Assembly (NCBI RefSeq): GCF_000379025.1
Contig: NZ_KB900617.1
Location: 493,547-557,546, forward strand
DNA: 64,000 bases
Direction: 5' to 3'
Source: Orenia marismortui DSM 5156
Lineage (GTDB): Bacteria > Bacillota > Halanaerobiia > Halobacteroidales > Halobacteroidaceae
Below, piece after piece: positions 9,827 through 19,491 of the stretch. Position 1 is the first letter of the stretch. Each line of letters starts with the position of its first letter. Made by a program: the position numbers and the translations under genes. Under the pieces are notes generated by a model, which saw nothing but the letters and a program-made list of their open reading frames with translations, was not told the DNA's origin and made no database searches.

Positions 9827-11179
9827 TTAAATATCTAAAGTATTATTTGCTATTACATTTTGATACCAATAAGCACTATCTTTTAAAATCCTTTTTCTAT
9901 CTTTATTATAATCTATATATATAATTCCAAAACGTTTGTCATATCCATAAGCCCATTCAAAGTTATCCATTAATGACCATACATAATAACCTTTTAATGG
10001 AACCCCTTCTTTTATAGTTTTATAAGCCCTTTGAAAATGGCTTTTTAAGTAGTTAATTCTCTCTTGATCATGGACTCTACCATCTTCAGATATCTCATCA
10101 TCAAAAGCAGCACCATTTTCAGTTATATATAGAGGCTTTTGAGTATATTCTCTATTAACTTTAATTAATAAATCATAAAGCCCATCAGGATAGATCTCCC
10201 AATCCATAGCTGTATATTTACTATCTTCAGGTTTTACTCCTTCAATTTTGAAGAAATCAGAATCTTCATTATGTCTAACTAAAGAACGACTATAATAGTT
10301 AATACCTAAAAAATCTATCTCCTCTTTAATAATATCCATATCACCAGCTCTAATATCTAGTTGATTAAATTTTGCTCCATAAAGTTCAATCAACTTTTCT
10401 GGATATTTCCCCTTAAAAAGTGGTTCTAAGAACCAACCATTAATACAAGCTTCCATTCTTTTGGCTGCTTCATTATCTTCTTGACTATTAGAATTAGGAT
10501 AGGAAGAAGTTAGATTTAAGGTAATTCCTATCTCACCATCTAACTCCAATTCTCTATATTTCTTAACTGTTAAACCATGTGATAATAAGATATTGTGAGC
10601 AACCTGCATAGCAACTTTAGGATCTTTAATCCCTGGTGCATGTGATCCAGTAAGATGACCATGAACAGCTACTACATAAGGCTCATTATGAGTAATCCAT
10701 TGTGATACCACATCTCCAAATTCATTAAATAGAATCTCAGCATAATCTACAAAGTACTTTACAGTTTGACGATTAGCCCATCCACCTTCATCTTGTAAAG
10801 CCTGTGGCAAATCCCAATGATAAATAGTAATTGCAGGTTTAATTCCAGCTTTTAAAAGTTCATCAATTAGATTTCTATAAAAATCTAAGCCTTGTTGATT
10901 AATTTCTCCTTTACCTTCTGGTAATATCCGTGACCAGGATATAGATAAACGATAGCTATCAATGCCTATCTCCTTCATTAATGCTATATCCTCTTTATAT
11001 CTATGGTAATGATCACAAGCTACATCCCCTGTATCTCCATTCTCTACTTTACCTGGTGTATGACTAAATCTATCCCAGATAGATTCACCCTTAGCATCTT
11101 CATCAAAAGCACCTTCTACCTGATACGAAGCTGTAGCCGATCCCCAGATAAAATCTTTAGGAAAAATCAATTTATTCAT
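9827..11179 (-). CDS. bglA: GH1 beta-glucosidase
   Basis: A 450-residue family 1 TIM-barrel enzyme. The acid/base is E166 in THNEP and the nucleophile is E354 in YITENG. The C-terminal NFEWAYGYDKRFG has the glutamate/tryptophan pattern of enzymes acting on unphosphorylated glucosides, and lacks the Ser/Lys/Tyr phosphate-binding pattern of 6-phospho-beta-glucosidases. No signal peptide, so it hydrolyses beta-glucosides after import, probably by the ABC transporter next door. The gene lies between the ABC permeases and the IIA gene, in the same direction with gaps of 47 and 82 bases. Confidence 0.9.
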   Translation of the reverse strand: MNKLIFPKDFIWGSATASYQVEGAFDEDAKGESIWDRFSHTPGKVENGDTGDVACDHYHRYKEDIALMKEIGIDSYRLSISWSRILPEGKGEINQQGLDFYRNLIDELLKAGIKPAITIYHWDLPQALQDEGGWANRQTVKYFVDYAEILFNEFGDVVSQWITHNEPYVVAVHGHLTGSHAPGIKDPKVAMQVAHNILLSHGLTVKKYRELELDGEIGITLNLTSSYPNSNSQEDNEAAKRMEACINGWFLEPLFKGKYPEKLIELYGAKFNQLDIRAGDMDIIKEEIDFLGINYYSRSLVRHNEDSDFFKIEGVKPEDSKYTAMDWEIYPDGLYDLLIKVNREYTQKPLYITENGAAFDDEISEDGRVHDQERINYLKSHFQRAYKTIKEGVPLKGYYVWSLMDNFEWAYGYDKRFGIIYIDYNKDRKRILKDSAYWYQNVIANNTLDI

Positions 11180-11261
11180 ATCCTGCCTCCCATCAACTAA
11201 GTATTCTATTCAATAATCTATTTCAGATGTTTTTTCTTTAAATTTAACTGTAGATTAATCT

Positions 11262-12137
11262 TTAGCCTTTAGTTGCACCATCGGTTATACCAGCAATAAA
11301 CTGCTTAGAAGCAATAACAAATGCAATTACAATTGGAGCGATAGCTAAAGTAGCACCTACAGCTTGGCCACCCCAGTTTTGATCTATCTTTCCTCCTAAT
11401 TTAGAAAGAGCTACAGGAATAGTGTACATCTCTTTCTCCTGTAAGATTAAAAGTGCTTGCATATAATTGTTCCATGCTGCAAGGAAAGTTAATATTCCCA
11501 AAGTTCCTAACCCTGGCAAACTCATTGGAAGTATAATTCTAAAGAATATTTCAAGTTCTCCACACCCATCTATTCTAGCCGCCTCTATAATATCATCTGG
11601 AATATCCTCCATAAATTGTCTCATCAAGAAAATCCCAAAGGCATTAGCCATACCTGGTACAATTAAAGGCTTAAAACTATTAATCCAACCAAACTCCTTC
11701 ATCATAATAAACCATGGAATAACAGACAATAGACCTGGAATCATCATTGTACCTAACATAATCAAAAATAGTTTTTCTTTACCTTTAAATTCATACTTAG
11801 CAAAACCATAGCCTCCTAGAGAACAGAAAAGTAAAGTAGCTGCTGTAGCTAAGACTGAAACGATTATACTATTCAAGATATTCTTATAAAATGGCATAGC
11901 ATCTAGTAAAGTCTGTAAGTTATCCTTGAAAGAATCTCCAAACCAAATTGGTGGTGGGAAACTGAAGATTTCTACATTGGATTTTGTCGATAATACTAAC
12001 ATATAGTAAAAAGGAAATAATGTAACTATAACCCCTAAGAATAATAGAAAGTATATTAACCCCTTCTTTAATCCTCCTTTAAACTTTTTAGCATATCCCT
12101 GTGAGGCATCAATCTCTGTATTAACATTTGCCTTCAT
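11262..12137 (-). CDS. Sugar ABC transporter permease (MalG-type)
   Basis: A 291-residue inner-membrane protein with six predicted membrane segments. The cytoplasmic EAA loop is EAARIDGCGELEIFFRIILP, which contacts the ATPase. This is the second permease of a CUT1-class importer for oligosaccharides. It follows the MalF-type gene by 14 bases and starts at an ATG preceded by AGGAGGGG. No ATP-binding subunit gene is present in this cluster. In Firmicutes such systems often borrow a shared MsmX/MsmK-type ATPase, and that is the likely arrangement here. Confidence 0.92.
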   Translation of the reverse strand: MKANVNTEIDASQGYAKKFKGGLKKGLIYFLLFLGVIVTLFPFYYMLVLSTKSNVEIFSFPPPIWFGDSFKDNLQTLLDAMPFYKNILNSIIVSVLATAATLLFCSLGGYGFAKYEFKGKEKLFLIMLGTMMIPGLLSVIPWFIMMKEFGWINSFKPLIVPGMANAFGIFLMRQFMEDIPDDIIEAARIDGCGELEIFFRIILPMSLPGLGTLGILTFLAAWNNYMQALLILQEKEMYTIPVALSKLGGKIDQNWGGQAVGATLAIAPIVIAFVIASKQFIAGITDGATKG

Positions 12138-12151
12138 CTAATTCCCCTCCT

Positions 12152-13066
12152 TTATGAATCGTCTCTAAAGAATTTATTATTTAACAGTGATAAACCAACT
12201 ATTAGGAAACAAAGTATATAAGCCATAGCACTTCCAGCCCCAAAGTCTAGATACTCAAAACCAGTTTGATATAAATACACAGCTGTAGTTAGACCAGCCT
12301 GATTTGGACCTCCACTACCTCCAACTAATAGCATAGGTTCAGCAAATAACTGTAGATTTCCTATAATAGACATCGTTACACCAAAAAAGATAATTGGTTT
12401 TAATAGTGGCAAAGTAATATTAAAGAATTTCTGTCTAGTACTTGCCCCATCAACCTCTGCTGCTTCATATAAGCTATCAGGTATTTTTTGCAAACCAGCA
12501 TAATAAATAATCATATTCCAACCTGTAAACTTCCAAGTAACTAATAAAGCAATAGCCGGTTTTACCCACTTTGCTGACCCTAACCATCTTATAGGTAACT
12601 CCAAACCAATCAGATTAAACAACCAGTCTATTGGTCCAAAGGTCGCTAAACTCTTCAAAAAAGCATTTAAAATCCCAAAATGTTCTCCATATAAAAGTCC
12701 AAATACCATTGCTATTGCTACTGAAGAAGTTATATATGGAAGAAAATATGCAGATCTAAAAAACTCTTTGAACTTTACTGTTCCTTTGTGTAGCATAAAT
12801 GCTAAGAAAAGAGCTATTACATGTTGAGGAATAGTGGTTAACATAAATATTACTAATGTATTATAAATTGACTTCCAAAACCATGGATCTGTTAAAACAT
12901 ATTTATAATTACCTAATCCAACAAACTCCATTGCAGACATACCATCCCAGGTATGAAAACTTAAAAAGAACGAATATAAGATAGGGAATACTCCAAATAT
13001 GGCAAATAAAATAAAAAATGGAGAAACAAAAATATATGGTGCTACTTTTTTACTTAACCTCATCAT
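12152..13066 (-). CDS. Sugar ABC transporter permease (MalF-type)
   Basis: A 304-residue membrane protein with about six transmembrane segments beginning with VAPYIFVSPFFILFAIFGVF. The EAA motif is YEAAEVDGASTRQKFFNITL. It forms the channel with the MalG-type partner at 11262. AGGAGG lies just upstream of two adjacent ATG codons (13066 and 13063), and either may be used. The gene follows the solute-binding protein gene across a 48-bp spacer that contains a strong stem-loop. Confidence 0.92.
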   Translation of the reverse strand: MMRLSKKVAPYIFVSPFFILFAIFGVFPILYSFFLSFHTWDGMSAMEFVGLGNYKYVLTDPWFWKSIYNTLVIFMLTTIPQHVIALFLAFMLHKGTVKFKEFFRSAYFLPYITSSVAIAMVFGLLYGEHFGILNAFLKSLATFGPIDWLFNLIGLELPIRWLGSAKWVKPAIALLVTWKFTGWNMIIYYAGLQKIPDSLYEAAEVDGASTRQKFFNITLPLLKPIIFFGVTMSIIGNLQLFAEPMLLVGGSGGPNQAGLTTAVYLYQTGFEYLDFGAGSAMAYILCFLIVGLSLLNNKFFRDDS

Positions 13067-13080
13067 CAGACCTCCTTTTT

Positions 13081-13107
13081 AACCAAGGGGATGCCATCCC
13101 CTTGGTT
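13081..13107 (-). other. Intercistronic stem-loop between binding-protein and permease genes
   Basis: AACCAAGGGGAT (13081-13092) and ATCCCCTTGGTT (13096-13107) form a 12-bp stem with a 3-base loop. On the minus strand it is followed by A residues rather than a T-run, so it is not a classical terminator. It probably protects the 3' end of the binding-protein message and lowers permease expression, as in other binding-protein operons. Confidence 0.75.
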
Positions 13108-13114
13108 GTTATTC

Positions 13115-14449
13115 TTATCTTCTTTTAGTCTTTCTTTCAATTAATTGTTTAGCTTCTGTTAATGCTTTCTTAGGATCTTTATCATTTTCTAATACTTCAG
13201 TTAAAGCACTTCCTAGAATATCTCTAGCAATCGCATCATTTGTATTAGTAATAACATTAGGGATGTTTTGAGCTGTTTCAGCCCAAAGTTTTCTTACTTT
13301 CTGACCCCCATAAAACTCTACTTCTTCATCAAATATTGGAGCATCATATGTTTCTGTTAAAGATGGGAACATATCAGCTGACTCAAATGATTCTAATTGA
13401 ATATCTTGTCTTGTAGCTACAAATTTAATAAATTTCCAAGCAGCATCCTTATGATCTGCATCTTTAGGGATTCCAGCAAAAGATCCTCCCCAACTTACAT
13501 TCATACCATTTGGAAGTTCTGCAACTCTCCATTTTCCTGCTGTATCAGGAGCAATCCAATTTTTGATATGTCCACCTAACCAAGCACCTGAAGGAGCTAT
13601 CAAAGCTGTTCCTTGTTTAAAGGTTGCATACCATTCATTAGTCCACTCTCCAATTTTACCATCCAATCCTAAATCTCTAACTTTCTTAGCCATTGTAAAA
13701 GCCTTTACAAACCGTGGAGAATCAACTATACAATTTCCTTCTTCATCAAAGTATCTCTCTTCACCACTTTTAGCAATCATATTATAAACATTTGTTGCAT
13801 CTGCTATTAACCACTGATCATTAACACCATCACCATCTCTGTCTTTAGCAAATCTCTTTCCCACCTCAATCCAATCTTCCATAGTCTTAATGTCATCAAT
13901 GCTAACACCTAACTCATCAAGCTTATCTTTTCTATAGAAAATTGTACCAGGAGCAATATCAGTAGGCATTGCAACCATCTTACCATCTTGAGTTGTTGCT
14001 TGAGCCCATGCATAAGATACAACCCCATCTTTAAATTGTTGAGCGTTATAAGGTGCTTGATTTAAGTCTTCAAATCCACCTTTAGCTGCAAACTTTCCAA
14101 TGTGAGCAATTTCAACATAAGCCACATCTGGAACTTCTGCACCTGCTGCAATCTTAGTTAATAAAGTATTGTGATGATCAGCAATATCTGTTATCACTGG
14201 TTCAACCTTAATATTTGGATATTTCTTCTCAAAAGCAGGAATCACAACATCTACCATAGCCTCATCTGCCCAAGAAGATACCTTAAGTGTTATTTGTCCT
14301 GCCTCAGTATCTTTACTGGATTCTACCATCTTTTCACCATTAGATGAATCCTGAGAAGTCTCAGGTGCTTTTGATGAACAAGCTGATAATAATAAGACAA
14401 AAACTAACATACCCATAATAACTAGATTTTTCAAACCATCTTTTTTCAT
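13115..14449 (-). CDS. Extracellular sugar-binding lipoprotein (SBP family 1)
   Basis: A 444-residue solute-binding protein with a lipoprotein signal: charged start, hydrophobic stretch and lipobox LLSAC with the lipidated C24. The mature part has the MalE-like two-lobed pattern, including VKVSSWADEAMVDVVIPAFE-like N-terminal and KDAAWKFIKFVA-like hinge segments. It captures a sugar and hands it to the permeases at 12152 and 11262. It is the first gene of the ABC unit. The ligand is not evident, but the neighbouring beta-glucan enzymes suggest a beta-gluco-oligosaccharide. Confidence 0.92.
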   Translation of the reverse strand: MKKDGLKNLVIMGMLVFVLLLSACSSKAPETSQDSSNGEKMVESSKDTEAGQITLKVSSWADEAMVDVVIPAFEKKYPNIKVEPVITDIADHHNTLLTKIAAGAEVPDVAYVEIAHIGKFAAKGGFEDLNQAPYNAQQFKDGVVSYAWAQATTQDGKMVAMPTDIAPGTIFYRKDKLDELGVSIDDIKTMEDWIEVGKRFAKDRDGDGVNDQWLIADATNVYNMIAKSGEERYFDEEGNCIVDSPRFVKAFTMAKKVRDLGLDGKIGEWTNEWYATFKQGTALIAPSGAWLGGHIKNWIAPDTAGKWRVAELPNGMNVSWGGSFAGIPKDADHKDAAWKFIKFVATRQDIQLESFESADMFPSLTETYDAPIFDEEVEFYGGQKVRKLWAETAQNIPNVITNTNDAIARDILGSALTEVLENDKDPKKALTEAKQLIERKTKRR

Positions 14450-14853
14450 TATTATTTCCTCCTCTGAAATAAAAGTGATTTTTCAGTTAATTTTATAAAT
14501 TACTCAAGTTATATAAAAATCTTATAATATTAATCAATCACTTATATTGTATCCATAAACATTAGTATCATTTATAAAATTAACTATTGTGTAAATAGGA
14601 TGCTGTTAACTAAAAAACTCCTACCTTAACTATCCTTATAAAAATATCTAACTTATCTAAGTTATAGTAGGGAGATATAGTTTTTATCATATTATATCAC
14701 TATCAAATGAGTAGTGATTTCTTATGTTCTTATATAAATAAACTATAAAAATATACTAATTAGTACAAATATATGTTGCTAATTCTAATAAGCCTAAATC
14801 TTATAAAATTATAATCTTATCAAATTTAAGGCGACTATATATTGAGGAGTTTA

Positions 14854-14871
14854 GGTATTGCGGTCTATACC
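14854..14871. promoter_or_regulatory. Candidate GntR/HutC operator upstream of the ABC sugar genes
   Basis: GGTATTGCGGTCTATACC shares its right ten bases (GGTCTATACC) and its left GGT with the site at 17671-17688 in front of the GntR gene. HutC-family regulators of the NagR/DasR kind bind GGTCTA/TAGACC-like half-sites. Recurrence of the same motif upstream of the two divergently functioning parts of one sugar cluster supports the assignment. Confidence 0.6.
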
Positions 14872-14887
14872 ACCTTATTCTAAAAAT

Positions 14888-14914
14888 AAACAACTCCCCT
14901 AATAGTAGTTGTTT
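14888..14914 (-). terminator. Terminator-like hairpin between PTS and ABC units
   Basis: AAACAACT (14888-14895) and AGTTGTTT (14907-14914) form an 8-bp stem. Read on the minus strand it runs into ATTTTTAG. It would end transcription coming from the PTS IIC gene before the ABC unit begins. Confidence 0.5.
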
Positions 14915-15201
14915 AATTATAAACTTATTCACCTTAAATCTTATGAATAAAGAGATAATAGAATTAAACCTGAACGTTTATAAACTCTTTATTAATTATA
15001 GTATAACAAAAGTAAACTTCTATTTCAAGTTCTAATTTCAATTACTTTTAAAATAAATTTTTTATAATATAATTCCAAATATAAGTAGATTTTATTAAAT
15101 AATCATTTTTATCTTCATAATTTCATATAACAAAGAAACTTAATTTAAAAATCAACTATTAATGAAAAAATCACCGCCTTATCTTAGACATAATAATTCT
15201 T

Positions 15202-16494
15202 CTAATGAAGTTTCTTCTGTTTATTTATAAGATAATTTTCATACTTTTTGAAAAAAGGATAATAAAGTATTCCAGACAAAAATATCAAAAATATTACTAA
15301 TATAACTGATTTCCAATCCAAAGTAGATAAAAAAGCTCCTAAAGGTGCAGGCATTATCCACGGAACCCTAACAAAGTTCTTCTGTACAAAACCATGACTT
15401 ATAACAAAATATGCTACTACCCCAATAATAGGTTGTACAAAGACAAAAGGCAAAAACATAATCTTATTTAAAACTAATGGAGAAGCAAAGATAAGAGACT
15501 CATCAACATTAAATAAACTTTGAATCAAACTAATTTTCCCTATCTTTTTTAACTGTTTTGAAGAACTCCTCCAGCACAAAAAAGATAAGGCTAAAGTAGC
15601 ACCAGACCCACCAATTAGCATATAGAAATTTAAAAATTGAATTGTAAATATTCTGCTCATCTCTTGTCCTGATAGATACAAAGCAATGTTAACCATCCAA
15701 TTATACTCTAATATCGGCCTTAAAAAGGCACCAACTGTAATAACACCATGGATCCCAGTAAACCATAATAATTGTACTAACATCCCAAAAAAGAAAACAC
15801 CTATAGGAGTATCAACCATTTTAACTATAGGATTGAAAAATCCACTAATCACTTCAGGTATTGATATTCCTATCATACTATGAAATCCCAGATCTAAGAA
15901 ATAAAAAATCAAAACAGAAGATAAAAATGGAACTAAAGATGTAAAAATCTTTATAGTAGCTGGTGGTATATCAATGCTTGTACTTAATTCAACTTCAAAA
16001 CTCTCTACTTTCTTTATGATCTCTACTGTCAAAATAGCTATTATAATTGCTGTAAATAAACTTTCTCCATTTAAACTATCTATTCTCAATAAATTACCAT
16101 CAAAATTAACAGATACTAATAGAAAATTTATTATAGCAACTTTAGCAATAAATATTTCCTTTAATTTATACTCTTTTGCTAAATTATAGCTAACAGCTGA
16201 TACTAAGAAAACACCATAAAATCCTATACTAACCTTAAACAACTTCATAATAACTTCACTATTTGCATTTGACCACTTTTTCCACAATAATAAAAATTTA
16301 AAAAGAAAATCGTTATCTATATCAAGATTAAATGGAGGATATCTTAAAATTATTGCAATACTTCCTATAAAAGTGACAGGAATAGTACTTAAAAGTCCAT
16401 TCCTTACAGCTTTAATATGTCTTTGATTAGATAACTTAGCCATAAAAGGAACTAAAGAATTTTGTAGCCAATTAAATAATTTATCAAAATTCAT
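15202..16494 (-). CDS. PTS cellobiose-type IIC permease
   Basis: A 430-residue membrane protein with about ten hydrophobic segments, matching the Lac/Chb IIC family. The N-terminal amphipathic start LFNWLQNSLVPFMAKLSNQR and the GIHGVITVG and GGSGATLALS segments are family-typical. It translocates a beta-glucoside while IIB phosphorylates it. It follows the IIB gene by 74 bases. In family members a Glu and a His in the loop regions bind the sugar. The transported sugar is inferred (cellobiose, laminaribiose or similar) from the neighbouring GH4 enzyme. Confidence 0.9.
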   Translation of the reverse strand: MNFDKLFNWLQNSLVPFMAKLSNQRHIKAVRNGLLSTIPVTFIGSIAIILRYPPFNLDIDNDFLFKFLLLWKKWSNANSEVIMKLFKVSIGFYGVFLVSAVSYNLAKEYKLKEIFIAKVAIINFLLVSVNFDGNLLRIDSLNGESLFTAIIIAILTVEIIKKVESFEVELSTSIDIPPATIKIFTSLVPFLSSVLIFYFLDLGFHSMIGISIPEVISGFFNPIVKMVDTPIGVFFFGMLVQLLWFTGIHGVITVGAFLRPILEYNWMVNIALYLSGQEMSRIFTIQFLNFYMLIGGSGATLALSFLCWRSSSKQLKKIGKISLIQSLFNVDESLIFASPLVLNKIMFLPFVFVQPIIGVVAYFVISHGFVQKNFVRVPWIMPAPLGAFLSTLDWKSVILVIFLIFLSGILYYPFFKKYENYLINKQKKLH

Positions 16495-16568
16495 TATAAT
16501 GTTATTCCCCTTTTTAATTTAACTATTTATAAAACTTTTTAGCTTTATAGAGTAGCAACTATAAAAAA

Positions 16569-16868
16569 TTATAATAAACTTAAACCATAATCTAATATAC
16601 TACTTCCATTAAGCATACCATAATCTATAGCATCAATTATACCCAAAGAGATATTATTTTGGGCAGCTAATTTCTTACACCTTTCTTTCTGATATCCTAC
16701 TTGTGGCCCTAACAAAACTATATCGTATTTATGAACTATATCTTGAAATACATCAATAGCATTTGCATCTATGCTAATCTCTAAACCTCTTTTTCTAGCC
16801 GCTTTATTCATCTTTTCTACAATTAAACTACTACTCATTCCAGCAGCACATACTATTAAAATTTTCAT
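16569..16868 (-). CDS. PTS cellobiose-type IIB component
   Basis: A 99-residue cytoplasmic domain. The phosphorylated cysteine is C7 in MKILIVCAAGMSSSLIV. It takes phosphate from the histidine of IIA (gene at 9429) and gives it to the sugar bound by IIC (15202). It is separate from IIC rather than fused. The gene lies 14 bases after the GntR regulator's stop, so regulator, IIB and IIC form one unit. Confidence 0.92.
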   Translation of the reverse strand: MKILIVCAAGMSSSLIVEKMNKAARKRGLEISIDANAIDVFQDIVHKYDIVLLGPQVGYQKERCKKLAAQNNISLGIIDAIDYGMLNGSSILDYGLSLL

Positions 16869-16882
16869 TCTTAGCCCCCTTA

Positions 16883-17602
16883 CTAAATAGATAATGTAGT
16901 ATGAATACTATAGTTATCGCCTCGATAGAAGTTTAGACTAAATTCTACTGGAGTAGTACTCGAATAAGTAACTCTTGTATTACGCAGAATTGGTTGATCT
17001 ACACTCCCTCCTAAAAGTTCAGCCATCTCCTCATCTGACAATATAGCCTCAACCTCCTGATTCGCTATCGTTGGCTTATATCCTGCTTTACTTAAGGTTT
17101 TATAAATAGAGCCTTTAGAAAGATCAATATCTAATAACTCTGGACAGATATGATAAGGAACATAAGATTTTTCATATCCTATAGGTTCATTGTCAGCCAA
17201 GCGTAATCTAGCAGTTAAAATCACTCTATCTCCCTCTTCAATACCTAAACGTTTAGCTATCTCATAAGTAGCCAAAAATATCTTATGCTCTAAAACCTTG
17301 CTAGAAGGTTTCATTCCTTTCATTTCAATATGCTCATTAAACCCTATCAAACCAGGGAAAGTATCTAATTTTTTTTCAGAAACAAAAGTCCCTTGACCTC
17401 TCCTTCTCTCTAAGATACCTTCTTGTACTAAATTGCTAATAGCTTTTCTAATAGTCATTCTACTTAGATTAATCTCTTCACTAAACTGTCTTTCCGATGG
17501 AATCTTGTCACCAGATTTATATTCTCCTCTTTCTATCTTCTCCCTAATTATATTCTCTAATTGATAATATAAAGGAATTGGACTATTCTCATTTAATCTC
17601 AT
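16883..17602 (-). CDS. GntR/HutC-family transcriptional regulator
   Basis: A 239-residue repressor with an N-terminal winged helix-turn-helix (SGDKIPSERQFSEEINLSRM, then TIRKAISNLVQEGIL) and a C-terminal UbiC-like (UTRA) effector domain. The start is the ATG at 17602, six bases after AGGAGGG; the upstream in-frame ATG at 17635 has no such site. Members of this branch (TreR, NagR, BglR) sense phosphorylated sugars. It is first in a unit with IIB and IIC and has an operator-like site 69 bases upstream of its start, so it probably represses itself, the PTS and the ABC genes. Confidence 0.9.
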   Translation of the reverse strand: MRLNENSPIPLYYQLENIIREKIERGEYKSGDKIPSERQFSEEINLSRMTIRKAISNLVQEGILERRRGQGTFVSEKKLDTFPGLIGFNEHIEMKGMKPSSKVLEHKIFLATYEIAKRLGIEEGDRVILTARLRLADNEPIGYEKSYVPYHICPELLDIDLSKGSIYKTLSKAGYKPTIANQEVEAILSDEEMAELLGGSVDQPILRNTRVTYSSTTPVEFSLNFYRGDNYSIHTTLSI

Positions 17603-17670
17603 ATTATCCCTCCTAATTCTTTGACTATAATTCATTAATAAGCTAAAAATTTATAAAACAGTCGGTTTAA

Positions 17671-17688
17671 GGTGTATAGGTCTATACC
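17671..17688. promoter_or_regulatory. Candidate GntR/HutC operator upstream of gntR-IIB-IIC
   Basis: GGTGTATAGGTCTATACC contains the near-palindrome GTATAG-GT-CTATAC and shares GGTCTATACC with the site at 14862-14871. Its position just upstream of the regulator gene suggests autoregulation. The remaining part of the gap up to 17948 shows nothing else definite. Confidence 0.65.
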
Positions 17689-17948
17689 TGCCTTTGTAAA
17701 AAAATACACAATTTAATTATAACAAGTATAATATAAAATATCAATATACTCTAATATTTTATAATCATAATTTATTACTATAAATATAAAATTATTGATC
17801 TACTCAAGTAGATATATTAAAATATGTATTTAAAACTTTAATTAATTTAACTAATCCATTCTTTTCTCTTGATTAGAATAACAACTTTTATTTCAAATAA
17901 CTCTTTTCTCACTAAAATACTTTATTTAAGCCAAATTTCAAGTCTAGA

Positions 17949-19100
17949 TTAAGCTTTCTTGATGTAACTTTTAACCATTCCAAAGCTTAAGCCTCCTAAT
18001 AAAAAGAATCCAGCATATCCAACGGCAGGATAAAGAATACGTACCAAAGTAGTAAAACCAAATTGACTAGCTATTAAAGCGACTATACTAGTAATAATTA
18101 CATATACTTTATATTCAGAACCATCTGGATCAGTTAATCTAGCTACAAAACCATAAAGATTACCTACAGCCGTAGTATAAATTTCGGCTATTAAGATTGC
18201 ACTGTAGACAATCTGCACCCAAGGAGCAAAGCTTCCTGCAACATAAACCATAGGAACCTCAAATTTGGCTGCAGTAGGTAAATTCAAAACCAATGCAAAT
18301 AAGATTGACATAGCTCCAATCCCTAGAGCTACTCCTCCAAATATAGATCCCCATTTCAACCTAGACTTCTCTTTAACCTCTTTTCCTAAAGGGGCTAATA
18401 CAGCCACTGCTATAACCAGATTATATGAAGCATAATTAATAGCAGATAAAATCCAATTTGGAACTGGTGGCTTTCCAGCAACAACTTGCTCTAAAGCACT
18501 AAACTCAAAGGGAAGTTTTGAAAGAATGGTCATAATTGTTACCGCAAATACTCCCGTTAATAATAGTGGAACTACAAAGCTAATAGCAGAAATAACACCA
18601 CTAATCCCTAATAATGTTGTTAGCAGAGAAGTGACAGCCATAATTATATTTCCCCATAAAGCAGGAATAGCAAATTGTTCTTCAAATATTGCTCCTGAAC
18701 CTGCAATCATAGCAGTCAAAGCACCAAATAAAAAGAAGGTAATTACTATATCTATTAATGCACCTAGCCATTTTCCGGCTGCATATTTTATAACCTGCAA
18801 GTGAGATTTTGCTTGATATTCTAGTCCTAAGCTTAAAATTATGTAACCATATATCACAAATAATAAAGTGGCTAATAATAAACCTATAAAACCTCCAAAT
18901 CCATAGTAGCCAAAAAACTGTAACACTTCCTGCCCTGAGGCAAATCCAGCTCCGACCACTGTTCCAATGTATGTAGCTGCTATCCGAAAAGTAGATAAAG
19001 CAACTTTATTATCTCCTTTATTTCCACCCTGACCTATATTCTTAACCTCTTCTTTTCTTCCTAAAATATCTTTTAAATCAATTTTATTTTTTAGATTCAA
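17949..19100 (-). CDS. YkvI-family membrane transporter
   Basis: A 383-residue protein with about ten transmembrane segments. The first, FRIAATYIGTVVGAGFASGQ, with the following EVLQFFGYYGFGG, is the hallmark of the YkvI family, which belongs to the APC-type transporters. Substrates are not established; amino acids or related solutes are likely. I prefer the TTG at 19100 as start because GAGGTGG lies at correct distance, while the GTG at 19109 overlaps that ribosome binding site. It stands alone between the regulator and hsp20. Confidence 0.75.
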   Translation of the reverse strand: MNLKNKIDLKDILGRKEEVKNIGQGGNKGDNKVALSTFRIAATYIGTVVGAGFASGQEVLQFFGYYGFGGFIGLLLATLLFVIYGYIILSLGLEYQAKSHLQVIKYAAGKWLGALIDIVITFFLFGALTAMIAGSGAIFEEQFAIPALWGNIIMAVTSLLTTLLGISGVISAISFVVPLLLTGVFAVTIMTILSKLPFEFSALEQVVAGKPPVPNWILSAINYASYNLVIAVAVLAPLGKEVKEKSRLKWGSIFGGVALGIGAMSILFALVLNLPTAAKFEVPMVYVAGSFAPWVQIVYSAILIAEIYTTAVGNLYGFVARLTDPDGSEYKVYVIITSIVALIASQFGFTTLVRILYPAVGYAGFFLLGGLSFGMVKSYIKKA

Positions 19101-19109
19101 AAAAACCAC

Positions 19110-19491
19110 CTCTCTTAAACTAGTTTAATAAATTTAGAGGTGATTTATTCTTCAATAAATTAATTTTATATTTCTTTTATTATAATTCAAGCCATAGGTT
19201 TAAACCTGTGATTCATAGAAAATACTTTATTCTTTTATATTGTATATAGCCTATTATATCTAACTAAGATATACCTTCAAAAATGGTTTTAATTTTAAGT
19301 ATAGCATGGATTTCTTTAAATAACTCTATCCTTCAAATTCTTTAAACAACAGAGTTAATCGCTAATAATTACTATTAATGATAAGCAATGAAAGTATTTA
19401 AGCATATGGGTAGTTTGAAAAATTACTACTCTCCTCCTATAATTATAAACACAAGATAAAGATAAATATTCCATTTGGAGGTGGATAGTAT
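19110..19491. other. Divergent intergenic region between YkvI-type gene and hsp20
   Basis: It must hold promoters for both directions. No CIRCE element (TTAGCACTC with its inverted copy) is visible. I see no gene or clear palindrome in it. Confidence 0.4.

Larger units (their letters stand above)
14450..15201. other. 752-bp regulatory gap between ABC and PTS units
   Basis: It holds a hairpin (14888-14914), the GntR-type operator candidate (14854-14871), and a longer inverted pair AATAAAGAG (14946-14954) / CTCTTTATT (14985-14993). A possible promoter for the ABC genes (TTGATT, 18-base gap, TATAAC on the minus strand) lies near 14508-14537. I see no gene in it. Confidence 0.4.

Noticed and set aside
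14960-14985. CcpA cre-like site (tgaacgtttataaac)
   Set aside because: It lacks the conserved spacing and both half-sites of a cre consensus. It is part of a weak inverted pair.
19110-19491. CIRCE element upstream of hsp20
   Set aside because: TTAGCACTC and its inverted copy are absent.
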